64,000 bases of DNA, taken from positions 62,001 to 126,000 of the forward strand of contig NZ_FNDW01000011.1 in NCBI RefSeq assembly GCF_900099685.1. Direction: 5' to 3'. This stretch comes from Chryseobacterium taeanense (lineage in GTDB: Bacteria; Bacteroidota; Bacteroidia; Flavobacteriales; Weeksellaceae). Each line of letters opens with the position of its first letter. Position 1 is the first letter of the stretch. Positions 1-8,592 of the stretch are shown piece by piece. The translations under genes and the position numbers were made by a program. The notes below the pieces were generated by a model, which searched no databases, was not told the origin of the DNA, and was given only the letters and a program-made list of their open reading frames with translations.

Positions 1-1140
1 GTTTTGGTGTATGGACATTATGATGTTCAGCCTGCCGACCCTTTGGAATTGTGGACAAAACCACCTTTCGAGCCTTATATCGAAAAAACAGAACTCCACC
101 CAGAAGGTGCCATATTTGCCAGAGGTTCTGCTGATGACAAAGGCCAGTTTTTCATGCATCTCAAAGCGTTTGAAGCCATGATGAAAACCAATGCTCTTCC
201 TTGTAATGTTAAGTTTATTCTAGAAGGAGAAGAAGAAGTAGGATCAGTAAGCCTCGGAGATTTTGTAAATGAAAATAAAGAAAAACTTTCTTGTGACTGT
301 ATTTTAATTTCAGACACTCATATTTACAGCAACGAGCAACCGACGGTTACAACAGGTTTAAGAGGTTTAAGTTATGTAGAAGTAGAAGTGGAAGGCCCCA
401 ACAGAGATTTACATTCAGGATTATATGGCGGTGCCGTTCCGAATCCTATTCATGTGCTTTCCAGAATGATTGCCAAGTTAATTGATGAAGACGGTCACAT
501 TACTATAGACGGATTCTACGATAATGTAGAAACGGTTTCCGATTCCGACAGAGCGGATATGAATAAGCTTAAAGACAATCCTGAAGAATTTAAAAAATCC
601 ATAGGATTAAGTGGAGTGGAAGGTGAGAAGGGTTATACGACATTGGAAAGAACCTCTATCCGTCCGACATTAGATTGCAACGGAATTTGGGGAGGTTATA
701 CGGGAGAAGGAGCAAAAACAGTAATCCCATCCAAAGCTTTTGCTAAAATTTCGATGCGTCTTGTTCCTTATCAGACTCCGGAAGAGATTACAGAAAAATT
801 TACCAGATATTTTGAAAAAATCGCTCCTGAAAATGTGAAAGTTAAAGTTACTTCACATCATGGAGGAATGCCGTATGTTTTACCAACAGATACAAAAGAA
901 TTTCTGGCTGCGAAAAAAGCAATGGAATCTGCTTTCGGAAAAGAAGTTTTACCTTACAGAGGAGGCGGAAGTATTCCTATTACATCAATGTTTGAGCAGG
1001 TTTTAGGCGCTAAATCTGTTTTAATGGGATTCGGATTAGATTCTGATGCGATCCATTCTCCAAACGAACATTATGGGTTATTCAATTTTTATAAAGGAAT
1101 TGAAAGTATTCCAATGTTTTTTGAGAATTTTTCAAAATAA
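1..1140 (+). CDS. M20 family dipeptidase, 5' end outside window
   Basis: C-terminal about 380 residues of a zinc dipeptidase of peptidase family M20 (ArgE/DapE/CPG2 clan), which cleaves dipeptides or short peptides in the cytoplasm. The reading frame is open to base 1, so the true start lies upstream; about 80 residues appear to be missing compared with the usual ~460. The metal-binding GHYDVQP motif is at the very start, followed by the second metal motif SADDKGQ and the catalytic glutamates in EGEEEVGS. The dimerisation domain follows (RDLHSGLYGG), and the closing metal histidine lies in DAIHSPNEHYG near the C-terminus. All key residues in the visible part are intact. The exact substrate cannot be told from sequence. 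Confidence 0.9.
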   Translation, partial: VLVYGHYDVQPADPLELWTKPPFEPYIEKTELHPEGAIFARGSADDKGQFFMHLKAFEAMMKTNALPCNVKFILEGEEEVGSVSLGDFVNENKEKLSCDCILISDTHIYSNEQPTVTTGLRGLSYVEVEVEGPNRDLHSGLYGGAVPNPIHVLSRMIAKLIDEDGHITIDGFYDNVETVSDSDRADMNKLKDNPEEFKKSIGLSGVEGEKGYTTLERTSIRPTLDCNGIWGGYTGEGAKTVIPSKAFAKISMRLVPYQTPEEITEKFTRYFEKIAPENVKVKVTSHHGGMPYVLPTDTKEFLAAKKAMESAFGKEVLPYRGGGSIPITSMFEQVLGAKSVLMGFGLDSDAIHSPNEHYGLFNFYKGIESIPMFFENFSK

Positions 1141-1225
1141 ACTTGAATATCAATAATATTAAACATAATATGATCTTGAAACAAGAATTTTTTTTATATT
1201 AGCAGAAAGATTAAATTAAGTTACT

Positions 1226-2104
1226 ATGAAAAAAATTTTTACTTCTTTAGCTGTCTTATTTTTTGCAGCAACAGCTTTCTCACAAGTTATTACGCAAAGT
1301 TCAACACCAACAGTGATTGCTACGTCTGGATCTGTTGCTTGCGGTAATTCTACAGCGGGATATACTGCTGATAATTCTTATTTGAGAGTTTTTAAATTAT
1401 CAGATTATGGAATTAGCTATGCTTATAAAATTACTAACATTGCATTTGGTGTTCAGACTGCCAATAATGCTTTTCCAGTTGATGTTACAGTATATAATTG
1501 GACAGGCGGAACTTTTCCAACTGGAACACCTACCGAATTAGCTACAGTGCCTGTAAACCTTACTGCCGCTAGTGCGGGAACAGTTGTTAATACTGGAGCA
1601 ACTTTAAATGCCAATGTACCAGCTGGGGGTACTTTCGTTGTAGAAATTTTCCATGATGGTACTAATACGACACCTCCACAGCAGTTTTATATGGGAACTA
1701 ATGCCGGTGCGCAAACAGGACCTTCTTACATAGTTTCTGAAACTTGTAGTATTCTTACGCCAACTGCTACCGGAACAGGAGCTTTAGCTAGTTTTGCTTC
1801 AGCAAGATGGGTGATGACAATTACAGGCCAGAATGCTACTTTAGGAACTACAGAAGTAATTAATTCCAGAGATCTTCAGATTTATCCTAATCCGGTAAAG
1901 GATGTTCTTAAATTTAAATTCTCTAATAATTTGAAATCCGAGTCTATTGAAATTTATGATCTTAGTGGAAGAGCTATTACTTCTATCAACAACAGCAAAA
2001 ATGTAAATGAAGTAAATATGTCTTCTTATCAGAAAGGAAATTATGTCTTAAGAGTAAAAGCCAGTGACGGTAAAGTTTATATCCAAAAGATTATTAAAGA
2101 ATAA
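1226..2104 (+). CDS. T9SS-secreted protein with type A sorting domain
   Basis: A 292-residue secreted protein of unknown function. It begins with a clear signal peptide (MKKIFTSLAVLFFAATAFSQ). The middle ~190 residues are rich in Thr, Ala, Gly and Asn and look like a beta-sandwich; I recognise no catalytic motif. From about residue 216 there is a typical type A sorting domain: the LQIYPNPVKD motif, a GR-containing strand and a final strand ending in KVYIQKIIKE. In this family the domain directs export through the type IX system and attachment to or release from the cell surface. The gene is monocistronic. Its likely terminator (3470-3497) is now separated from it by an IS3-family insertion that begins 45 bp after the stop codon. 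Confidence 0.85.
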   Translation: MKKIFTSLAVLFFAATAFSQVITQSSTPTVIATSGSVACGNSTAGYTADNSYLRVFKLSDYGISYAYKITNIAFGVQTANNAFPVDVTVYNWTGGTFPTGTPTELATVPVNLTAASAGTVVNTGATLNANVPAGGTFVVEIFHDGTNTTPPQQFYMGTNAGAQTGPSYIVSETCSILTPTATGTGALASFASARWVMTITGQNATLGTTEVINSRDLQIYPNPVKDVLKFKFSNNLKSESIEIYDLSGRAITSINNSKNVNEVNMSSYQKGNYVLRVKASDGKVYIQKIIKE

Positions 2105-2180
2105 TTTTGCTTTAATGTAATCTTATCAGATTTTTAAACAAATTTTTAATGACTAGTCCTAAAATAAGTTGACAAGTTAT

Positions 2181-3029
2181 TCAATTAAATACCAATCCGG
2201 AAGATTTTGATTTTCCGGATTTTTTATGCATCATTTCCGGGGTTTTCATCTTCAGGCTGAGATGTGGTCTTTTGTTATTGTAAATATAAATACTTTCCTT
2301 CACCATTTGTTTTAGATCCTGAATATTTTTGCATTTGTAAATCAAAAACTCCTGTTTCAATATTCCATTTATTCTTTCTGCCAAAGCGTTTTGATAACAA
2401 TCATATCCATCTGTCATTGAAGGTTGTATATTGTTTTCTCCAAGCATTTTTTGATAAATTTCAGAGCAATATTGCAATCCTCTGTCTGAGTGATGGATGA
2501 GAGCAGAACGTGTAGTTCTGTTTCTTACAGCCATTTTCAATGCCTTAACTACATTTTCTGCATTCATATTCTCACTCAGTTCGTATCCCATTATTTTTCT
2601 GCTGTAAGCATCGGTAACCAAAGATAAATAACATACGTTGGTCTTGGTTTTCACATAGGTAATATCGCTTACAAACACCTGCTCTTTCCTTTTGATAAGG
2701 GTTGTTTTCAGGAGATTGGGATATTTCCTGAGCCAATGCTTGGAGAAAGTAGTTCTTGTATATCTTTTCTTAGGATAGATAAGTAGATTTTCTCTTCTGA
2801 GATAATCGAATAGTGCATCTCTGCCTATTTTTATCTTTTCCAGCATAAATTTGTCCTTAAGTAGATGATAAAGCTTTCTTGTTCCTATTCTGGGTTGCTC
2901 CAGACGGATTTGTTCAACAAATTGCTTTACTTTTTGGTATTCTTTTTCCCGAACGCAAGTTCTCTGGCGCTCCTGGTAAATGGCTTGTCTGCTTATCCCA
3001 AACAATCTGCAGATCTTGGATAAAATCAA
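2181..3029 (-). CDS. IS3-family transposase OrfB (DDE integrase core)
   Basis: Catalytic half of the IS3-family transposase, about 282 residues. The DDE triad is complete: D122 in VSDITYVKT, D182 in HHSDRGLQY and E218 in NALAERINGILK, with the DD(35)E spacing. An upstream helix-turn-helix-like segment (HTH_21 type) covers residues 35-90. The listed start is a TTG codon overlapping the orfA stop. The real product is more likely an OrfAB fusion made by -1 frameshifting at A-AAA-AAG (3068-3074), because the orfB frame stays open upstream of the TTG and encodes a sensible sequence (VFSQTIRQLQEEG) back to that site. Confidence 0.93.
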   Translation of the reverse strand: MILSKICRLFGISRQAIYQERQRTCVREKEYQKVKQFVEQIRLEQPRIGTRKLYHLLKDKFMLEKIKIGRDALFDYLRRENLLIYPKKRYTRTTFSKHWLRKYPNLLKTTLIKRKEQVFVSDITYVKTKTNVCYLSLVTDAYSRKIMGYELSENMNAENVVKALKMAVRNRTTRSALIHHSDRGLQYCSEIYQKMLGENNIQPSMTDGYDCYQNALAERINGILKQEFLIYKCKNIQDLKQMVKESIYIYNNKRPHLSLKMKTPEMMHKKSGKSKSSGLVFN

Positions 3030-3415
3030 TCCTTCTTCCTGGAGTTGTCTGATTGTTTGGGAGAAAACTTTTTTCGGATCTGCGTGCCGTATTGTTTATC
3101 GGAGATATCAATCATCATATTGAGAACCTTGGTTTTAAGTTTCTCATCAGCCAGTTCCTTTTCTAATCTTTTGATCTTTTCGGCAGGTGTTTCTCTGGAT
3201 TGTGACATCGTATGAATAATAGGTTTGCTCCAGTCTAAGTTACCATATTTCCTGAGCCAGACCAAAACGGTACTTCTCCCCTGGATACCATAATGTTGTT
3301 GTGCCTGTTTGTAAGTGAATTCGCCTTTTTCTATCCGGCTTACAAGTCCTAATTTAAAAGACATTGTGTAATCGCGTTGTGTACGCTTTTCTTTTGTTTT
3401 TTCTCCGTTTTCCAT
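3026..3415 (-). CDS. IS3-family transposase OrfA (helix-turn-helix)
   Basis: DNA-binding half of the IS3-family transposase, 129 residues. The N-terminal helix-turn-helix (FKLGLVSRIEKGEFTYKQAQ ... VLVWLRKYG) recognises the terminal repeats. A leucine-heptad coiled coil (EKIKRLEKELADEKLKTKVL) follows and is used for multimerisation. The ATG lies just inside the right-hand inverted repeat. Near the 3' end the slippery heptamer A-AAA-AAG at 3068-3074 is in the zero frame (CGA AAA AAG), the classical site for -1 frameshifting into orfB. Without the shift, translation ends at the TGA that overlaps the orfB TTG. Confidence 0.92.
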   Translation of the reverse strand: MENGEKTKEKRTQRDYTMSFKLGLVSRIEKGEFTYKQAQQHYGIQGRSTVLVWLRKYGNLDWSKPIIHTMSQSRETPAEKIKRLEKELADEKLKTKVLNMMIDISDKQYGTQIRKKFSPKQSDNSRKKD

Positions 3416-3469
3416 TATAAGTCTATTTTATGTCAACTTATTTTAGGACGGGACATAAATAATATTTAG

Positions 3470-3497
3470 AGCGCTTCAGAAAGAAGCGCTTTTTTTA
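3470..3497 (+). terminator. Intrinsic terminator, probably of the upstream T9SS gene
   Basis: Perfect 8-bp stem AGCGCTTC / GAAGCGCT with a 5-nt loop, followed by seven T. It lies 15 bp beyond the right end of the IS element, on the + strand. The only + strand gene upstream is the T9SS gene at 1226-2104, so the IS has been inserted between that gene and this terminator. Confidence 0.8.
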
Positions 3498-3595
3498 TAT
3501 ATTAAATATATTCACGTTTAAACTGATAGATGTTGGCTAATAAAAGGTTCTATTTTAAATCGTTTTTCTTATTTTTAAAAACTAAATCCAAAATT

Positions 3596-4303
3596 ATGAT
3601 AAAAGATAAAGTGGCTTATATCACAGGTGGAACAAAAGGCATCGGTTTCGGGATCGCAAAAGTTTTATTGGGAAATGGTATATCAGTTGCATTTTCGGGA
3701 AGAAAAAGAGATGATGTTGAGAAAGCTGAGAATGAGCTAAAGAAATATTCTAAAAATGTTTTAGGCATTATTTCGGATGTAAGAAGCCTTGAAAGTGAAG
3801 AAGAAGCTATCAAATATGCGGTAGAAAAATTCGGCAGAATTGATTTTGTAATTGCCAATGCAGGATTAGGCGTTTTTAAGCCTGTAGATCAATTGTCAGC
3901 AGAGGAATGGAATGACATGATTGAAACAAACCTGACAGGTGTTTTCTATACTTTAAAAGCTTCTGTGGAAGAATTAAAGAAAACTGAAGGGTATTATATC
4001 ACAATTTCAAGCTTGGCAGGAGCAAATTTCTTCGAAAATGGAGCTGGATATAATGCTTCTAAGTTTGGTGTAGTAGGATTTACACAAGCTGCAATGATTG
4101 ACTTAAGAAAATATAACATTAAGTCTACGGTTATTATGCCGGGTTCAGTGGCAACGAATTTCAATGGGAATATACCATCAGAAAAAGATGCATGGAAAAT
4201 TCAGCCGGAAGATATGGGAAATCTTGTTTTGGATATTTTGAGAATGAATCCTAGAGTTTTGCCTAGCAAGATTGAATTCAGGGCAACAAAACCAGCTAGT
4301 TAA
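3596..4303 (+). CDS. SDR family NAD(P)-dependent oxidoreductase
   Basis: A classical short-chain dehydrogenase/reductase of 235 residues, the family's normal length. The Rossmann nucleotide-binding motif TGGTKGIG lies at residues 10-17. The NAG motif, the catalytic Ser in ISSLAG and the YNASK active-site pair are all present, as is the substrate-loop PGSVATNF. I chose the ATG at 3596 because it gives the standard SDR N-terminus (MIKDKVAYITGG); the frame is open 22 codons further upstream, but that extension is unlike the family. It is a cytoplasmic ketone or alcohol oxidoreductase; the substrate is unknown. It stands alone. Confidence 0.88.
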   Translation: MIKDKVAYITGGTKGIGFGIAKVLLGNGISVAFSGRKRDDVEKAENELKKYSKNVLGIISDVRSLESEEEAIKYAVEKFGRIDFVIANAGLGVFKPVDQLSAEEWNDMIETNLTGVFYTLKASVEELKKTEGYYITISSLAGANFFENGAGYNASKFGVVGFTQAAMIDLRKYNIKSTVIMPGSVATNFNGNIPSEKDAWKIQPEDMGNLVLDILRMNPRVLPSKIEFRATKPAS

Positions 4304-4491
4304 ATACATCTAATGCTCTGAATAATAAATTAGTAAGTATTATGCATGCATAATATATTTTTTAATTATATTAGCAAAAATTAATTTAATAAAAATTACA
4401 GTATAAAAACCAACTGGTTTTATGCAAAAGAATAAAAAGTACACATGGAAACCTTAATGGTGACATATGACAAATAAAAATTAAACAACGT

Positions 4492-5238
4492 ATGAAAATA
4501 TTAGTTTGTATCAGTAGTGTTCCGGATACTACTTCCAAAATTAACTTTACAGCAGATAAATCTGCATTTGACAAGAATGGAATTCAGTGGGTAATTAATC
4601 CTTTAGACGAATTTGCCTTAACAAAAGCAATTAAATTACAGGAATCTCAGGGAGCTACTGTAACGGTAATCAATGTAGGTGATGCTACCACAGAGCCTGT
4701 TGTCAGAAAGGCATTGGCTATCGGTGCTAATGACGCAATAAGAGTAAATCTTGAGCCTAAAGACAGCTTCTCAACGGCCAAAGAAATTGCTGCTGTAGCA
4801 CAAAATGGAGGATATGATTTAATCCTTTGTGGTAAAGAATCTATCGATTATAATGGAGGGTCTGTTCCCGGAATGCTGGCTCAGCTGCTGAATCAGCCGT
4901 TTGTAAATGCGTCCGTAGGTTTAGATGTAAACGGAAGCGAAGCTACTGCGGTAAGAGAAATTGAAGGAGGTAAAGAAACGATTTCTGTAAAGCTGCCTGC
5001 TGTGATCGCCGGTCAGAAAGGTTTGGTTGATGAAAAAGATCTTATTATTCCGAATATGAGAGGAATTATGTCTGCAAGAACAAAATCTTTACAGGTTGTA
5101 GAACCTACTTCTTCTGAAGTAAAAGTTCAGGGCGTTTCTTATGACAGTGTGCCACCAAGAGCTGCCGTAAAAATGGTTTCTCCAGATAATCTTGATGAAT
5201 TGGTAAGATTACTTCACGAAGAAGCAAAAGTTATCTAA
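4492..5238 (+). CDS. etfB: Electron transfer flavoprotein subunit beta
   Basis: Beta (AMP-binding) subunit of the heterodimeric electron transfer flavoprotein, 248 residues. The start MKILVCISSVPDTTSKI is typical. The conserved region around residues 115-135 (ILCGKESIDYNGGSVPGMLAQLL) matches the family, and so does the segment DEKDLIIPNMRGIMSARTKSL near the C-terminus. ETF accepts electrons from acyl-CoA dehydrogenases in fatty-acid and amino-acid breakdown and passes them to the quinone pool. etfA follows 83 bp downstream on the same strand, so the two are very likely co-transcribed. A thiolase that would serve the same pathway lies about 5 kb downstream. Confidence 0.96.
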   Translation: MKILVCISSVPDTTSKINFTADKSAFDKNGIQWVINPLDEFALTKAIKLQESQGATVTVINVGDATTEPVVRKALAIGANDAIRVNLEPKDSFSTAKEIAAVAQNGGYDLILCGKESIDYNGGSVPGMLAQLLNQPFVNASVGLDVNGSEATAVREIEGGKETISVKLPAVIAGQKGLVDEKDLIIPNMRGIMSARTKSLQVVEPTSSEVKVQGVSYDSVPPRAAVKMVSPDNLDELVRLLHEEAKVI

Positions 5239-5321
5239 TATTTAAGGATATGGCTGAATTTGATAATTAATTTCTAAATCTTAGCCTAAATCTAAACCTT
5301 TAATTTTTAAAATTCAAAAAA

Positions 5322-6269
5322 ATGGCAGTATTCGTATACGCAGAAAATATAAACGGAGTTTACAAAAAAGCAGCTTTTGAAGCAGTTTCTTATGCTAAAG
5401 CTGTTGCAGATCAGGCGGGAGATACCGTAACGGCGATCTCTGTAAATCCAACAGATGCCTCAGATGTCTTATATAAATATGGAGCATCAAACGTAATTAA
5501 TATCAAAGACGAAGGTCTGAAAAATTTCTCGGCTAAAGCATACGCTCAGGCAGTGAGTGAAGTGGTGAACGGAAATATTATCGTTTTTCCTCACACAACA
5601 GATGCTTCTTCTATTGCGCCGATGTTGGCAGTAATGAACGGACATTCTTTAATCACCAATGTATTAGCTGCTCCGGAAAGTCTTTCTCCGTTTCAGGTGA
5701 AAAGAAGAGCTTTTTCAGGAAAAGGCTTTATGCATGCAAAAGCTGAATCTGCAGGTGTTATCATCACTGTTTCTCAAAATGCTTTCGGAGTTAAAGAAAA
5801 CCCGGTTTCAGGATCTGAAGAAGTGAAAAACCTATCGGTTGCCAATGAGGATACAAAAGTAATCTCTCATGAGCAGAGTTCAGGAAAATTAGACTTAAAA
5901 GAAGCTGAAATCGTAGTTTCTGCGGGTAGAGGAATGAAAGGCCCTGAAAACTGGGGAATGATCGAAGACCTGGCAAATGTTTTAGGTGCGGCTACAGCAT
6001 GTTCCAAACCGGTTTCAGATATAGGTTGGAGACCACATACAGAACACGTAGGGCAGACCGGTAAAGCTATTTCACCTAATTTATATATTGCGGTAGGTAT
6101 TTCTGGAGCAATCCAGCACCTTGCCGGAGTAAACTCTTCAAAAACTATTGTTGTTATAAACAGTGATGCAGAAGCTCCGTTCTTCAAATCTGCTGACTAT
6201 GGTGTAGTTGGAGATGCTTTCCAGATTGTTCCTGCATTAACAGAGAAAATTAAAGCATTAAAAGGATAA
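5322..6269 (+). CDS. etfA: Electron transfer flavoprotein subunit alpha
   Basis: Alpha (FAD-binding) subunit of electron transfer flavoprotein, 315 residues. The C-terminal FAD domain is clear: VSAGRGMKGPENWGMIEDLA, then GWRPHTEHVGQTGKAISPNL, GISGAIQHLAG and VVINSDAEAPFFKSADYGVVGD. The N-terminal half is the Rossmann-like domain that pairs with EtfB. It works in the cytoplasm as a dimer with EtfB and carries electrons from acyl-CoA dehydrogenases. It ends the etfBA operon; a strong terminator lies 130 bp further at 6401. A gap with inverted-repeat words lies between the gene and that terminator. Confidence 0.96.
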   Translation: MAVFVYAENINGVYKKAAFEAVSYAKAVADQAGDTVTAISVNPTDASDVLYKYGASNVINIKDEGLKNFSAKAYAQAVSEVVNGNIIVFPHTTDASSIAPMLAVMNGHSLITNVLAAPESLSPFQVKRRAFSGKGFMHAKAESAGVIITVSQNAFGVKENPVSGSEEVKNLSVANEDTKVISHEQSSGKLDLKEAEIVVSAGRGMKGPENWGMIEDLANVLGAATACSKPVSDIGWRPHTEHVGQTGKAISPNLYIAVGISGAIQHLAGVNSSKTIVVINSDAEAPFFKSADYGVVGDAFQIVPALTEKIKALKG

Positions 6270-6275
6270 GAGAAG

Positions 6276-6390
6276 TCAATTGTGAATGGTCAATTCGCTA
6301 CGCTTGTCAATTTTAATTATTATTTAAATTAAAAAATTCACTTGCAAAGCAAAATTGGCTTATCAAATAAAATTCACAATTCACCAATCA
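6276..6390. repeat. Gene-free intergenic inverted-repeat pair
   Basis: The gap after etfA holds an inverted repeat without a gene inside. AATTGTGAAT at 6278-6287 is complementary to ATTCACAATT at 6372-6381. The surrounding words (GTCAATT, GGTCAATTCGC, TTGTCAATTTT) repeat with small changes. It belongs to the same class of word-like inverted repeats as those flanking the four-helix-bundle genes further right. Function unknown. Confidence 0.55.
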
Positions 6391-6400
6391 TATAACCTAT

Positions 6401-6428
6401 AAAAGCTCGGCTTCCGGGCTTTTATTTT
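6401..6428 (+). terminator. Intrinsic terminator of etfBA
   Basis: Ten-bp stem with one T-G pair (AAAAGCTCGG / CCGGGCTTTT), a 3-nt CTT loop, then ATTTTT. It lies 130 bp after etfA and 50 bp before the next gene. Confidence 0.85.
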
Positions 6429-6464
6429 TGTCTAAAAAGTAAAAAAAACTTTCAAAAATTAATC

Positions 6465-6472
6465 TATATTTG
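6465..6472 (+). promoter_or_regulatory. Bacteroidota -7 box TATATTTG
   Basis: TATATTTG fits the flavobacterial -7 consensus TAnnTTTG exactly. It ends only 5 nt before the ATG at 6478, so the mRNA would be nearly leaderless. I see no clear -33 TTG at the usual distance. Confidence 0.6.
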
Positions 6473-6477
6473 TACTT

Positions 6478-7077
6478 ATGGATTATAAACAGCTAATTAT
6501 TCGCGGAATATCGTACAGCCAGACCCAATCAGGAGCGTACGCATTGTTATTGGAACATGAAGAAACACATATAAAATTACCTGTTGTTATAGGAAATTTC
6601 GAGGCACAATCCATTTCTCTTGGTCTGGAGAAAGACATACATCCGCCACGTCCCCTTACACACGATTTATTTACAAAATTTATAGTTTCTGCCAACTATC
6701 AACTGGTTTCCGTTGTGATCTATCAGATTGTAGACGGCGTTTTCTTTTCAAATATTAATTTTAAAAATAAAACCAACGAAGAAGAACTGATTCTGGATGC
6801 AAGAACATCTGATGCGGTAGCGATGGCCGTAAGATTTGATGCTCCGATTTTTACTACCCAACAGGTGCTGAACGAAGCAGGAATTCTTCTGGAACTGGAA
6901 GATGTAGCTAAAGAGGAAGAGACATTCTCAGAAACGCTGAATACAGAAGACAGTTTGAGATCAGTCTCCATGGAAGAGCTTCAGAAATTATTGGATGAGG
7001 CTGTAAAAGAAGAAGACTATGACACTGCCTTGGAAATTCAGGAAGAGATTAAAAGGAGGAAAAAGAAAATTGATTAA
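6478..7077 (+). CDS. Bifunctional nuclease (DUF151) family protein with UVR motif
   Basis: A 199-residue protein with two parts. Residues 1-135 are a DUF151 / bifunctional nuclease domain (IRGISYSQTQSGAYALLL, ETHIKLPVVIGNFEAQSI, LDARTSDAVAMAVRFDAPIF). Residues 165-199 are a UVR motif (EELQKLLDEAVKEEDYDTAL and onward), the short helical hairpin by which UvrB and UvrC bind each other. This fusion is common in Bacteroidota. Nuclease activity is known for plant relatives; for the bacterial proteins it is not settled. It has its own near-leaderless promoter, and a permease gene follows after 18 bp, so the two may share a transcript. Confidence 0.85.
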   Translation: MDYKQLIIRGISYSQTQSGAYALLLEHEETHIKLPVVIGNFEAQSISLGLEKDIHPPRPLTHDLFTKFIVSANYQLVSVVIYQIVDGVFFSNINFKNKTNEEELILDARTSDAVAMAVRFDAPIFTTQQVLNEAGILLELEDVAKEEETFSETLNTEDSLRSVSMEELQKLLDEAVKEEDYDTALEIQEEIKRRKKKID

Positions 7078-7095
7078 GAGATATTATACTGACTT

Positions 7096-8478
7096 ATGAA
7101 CTTAAAACTACGTCTTACGATCCTTAGTTTTCTTCAGTTCTTCGTTTGGGGAGCTTGGCTGATTACAATAGCGAATTTCTGGTTCGGAACAAAACACTGG
7201 GATGGGGCACAATTTGGAGCCGTTTTCGGAACAATGGGGATTGCTTCTATATTTATGCCTACTATTACAGGTATTATTGCTGACCGATGGGTTAATGCAG
7301 AAAGAATTTTTTCTGCCCTTCAAATCCTTTATGGGTTGGTTCTTTTCTTTTTACCGCATACAGAAAATCCGGGTTCTTTTTATTACGTAATGCTTGTTGC
7401 GATGTGCTTCTATATGCCTACTATTGCACTTGCAAATTCTATTTCTTATACTGTTTTAAAGAACAGTAATCTGGATGTTGTTAAAGATTTTCCCCCGATT
7501 CGCGTTTGGGGAACCATTGGTTTTATTGTAGCCATGTGGGTTACCAATCTTACAGGGAATAAAGCTACGGAAGGACAATTTTATATCGGAGGAGCTGCAG
7601 CTATCCTTTTGGGAATTTATGCGCTTACTTTACCAAAATGTCCTCCGCAGAAGCTCATAGATAAGAATGCTCCTGTAGTTGAACAATTGGGTCTGAATGC
7701 ATTTAAGCTGTTTGGAAATTATAAAATGGCTTTATTCTTCGGATTTTCAATGCTTTTGGGCGCTGCTTTACAGTTAACCAATGCTTACGGAGACGTTTTC
7801 TTGAGCGAATTTTCTCATTTTCCTAAATATGCAGATTCTTTTGTAGTCCAAAGATCAACTATTGTAATGTCGATATCTCAGGTTTCGGAAACCTTATTTA
7901 TCCTGGCCATTCCTTTCTTTTTAAAACGATACGGAATTAAAAAGGTCATGTTGATTTCGATGTTTGCATGGGTATTGAGATTCGGATTCTTTGCTTACGG
8001 AAGTCCTGAAGGCTACGGTGTATCATTAATCATCTTATCCTGTATAGTGTATGGTATGGCATTCGATTTCTTTAATATTTCCGGATCACTTTTTGTGGAA
8101 ACTACAACAGATAAAAAGATCCGTTCTTCTGCACAGGGATTATTTATGATGATGACGAATGGCTTCGGAGCTTATTTCGGGAGTAATATTGCTGGATGGG
8201 CAATTGATCGGTTCTTTACCCATAAATTTACAAATGCGTCAGCATTGGCTGCTCATTTGGATACAACACCGGATAATACTATCTTTCTGGAGATTCTTAA
8301 AAATACATTCAACGCTTCTGTAAATGCTGATGGAACTCTGTCTTCGTATGTAATGCTGAGGGACTGGCAAAATATTTGGATCGCTTTTGCAGCTTATGCT
8401 TTAGTTTTAGCAATATTATTTGCCGTGTTATTTAAACACAAACACAATCCCGAAGAAATTTCAAAGATCAATCATTAA
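7096..8478 (+). CDS. Nucleoside permease (NupG-like MFS transporter)
   Basis: A 460-residue inner-membrane transporter of the nucleoside:H+ symporter branch of the major facilitator superfamily. About 12 membrane segments are evident. The start (MNLKLRLTILSFLQFFVWGAW) and the segment VKDFPPIRVWGTIGFIVAMW are hallmarks of this family. Its expected role is uptake of nucleosides with protons. It lies 18 bp after the DUF151 gene and is followed by a strong terminator, so the two genes probably form one unit. The substrate range is not determinable from sequence. Confidence 0.85.
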   Translation: MNLKLRLTILSFLQFFVWGAWLITIANFWFGTKHWDGAQFGAVFGTMGIASIFMPTITGIIADRWVNAERIFSALQILYGLVLFFLPHTENPGSFYYVMLVAMCFYMPTIALANSISYTVLKNSNLDVVKDFPPIRVWGTIGFIVAMWVTNLTGNKATEGQFYIGGAAAILLGIYALTLPKCPPQKLIDKNAPVVEQLGLNAFKLFGNYKMALFFGFSMLLGAALQLTNAYGDVFLSEFSHFPKYADSFVVQRSTIVMSISQVSETLFILAIPFFLKRYGIKKVMLISMFAWVLRFGFFAYGSPEGYGVSLIILSCIVYGMAFDFFNISGSLFVETTTDKKIRSSAQGLFMMMTNGFGAYFGSNIAGWAIDRFFTHKFTNASALAAHLDTTPDNTIFLEILKNTFNASVNADGTLSSYVMLRDWQNIWIAFAAYALVLAILFAVLFKHKHNPEEISKINH

Positions 8479-8504
8479 TCAATAGCATTGATAATTAATA
8501 TATT

Positions 8505-8537
8505 AAATTGCACTTTCAAAAAAAGTGCAATTTTTTT
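8505..8537 (+). terminator. Intrinsic terminator after the nucleoside permease
   Basis: Perfect 12-bp stem AAATTGCACTTT / AAAGTGCAATTT with a 5-nt loop and a T run on the + strand, 26 bp after the permease stop codon. Confidence 0.9.
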
Positions 8538-8592
8538 ATTTTTTGAGGCAACTATTTAATCAAAGTTACGTCTTATAGATAGAAACCGATAC

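Larger units (their letters stand above)
2150..3455 (-). mobile_element. Complete IS3-family insertion sequence (1306 bp)
   Basis: The element has 25-bp terminal inverted repeats at 2150-2174 and 3431-3455 with three mismatches; the inner 19 bp (2156-2174 and 3431-3449) match perfectly. Both ends begin with TG on the outside, as is usual for IS3. The flanking trinucleotide TAA occurs on both sides (2147-2149 and 3456-3458), which is a 3-bp target duplication of the size made by this family. Inside are orfA and orfB on the minus strand, both open and with all catalytic residues. The element therefore looks intact and possibly still active. It lies between the T9SS gene at 1226-2104 and that gene's apparent terminator. 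Confidence 0.93.

Noticed and set aside
2914..3111. Minus-strand frame of 65 codons inside the IS element
   Set aside because: It is the third frame of the orfA/orfB junction and has no independent support.
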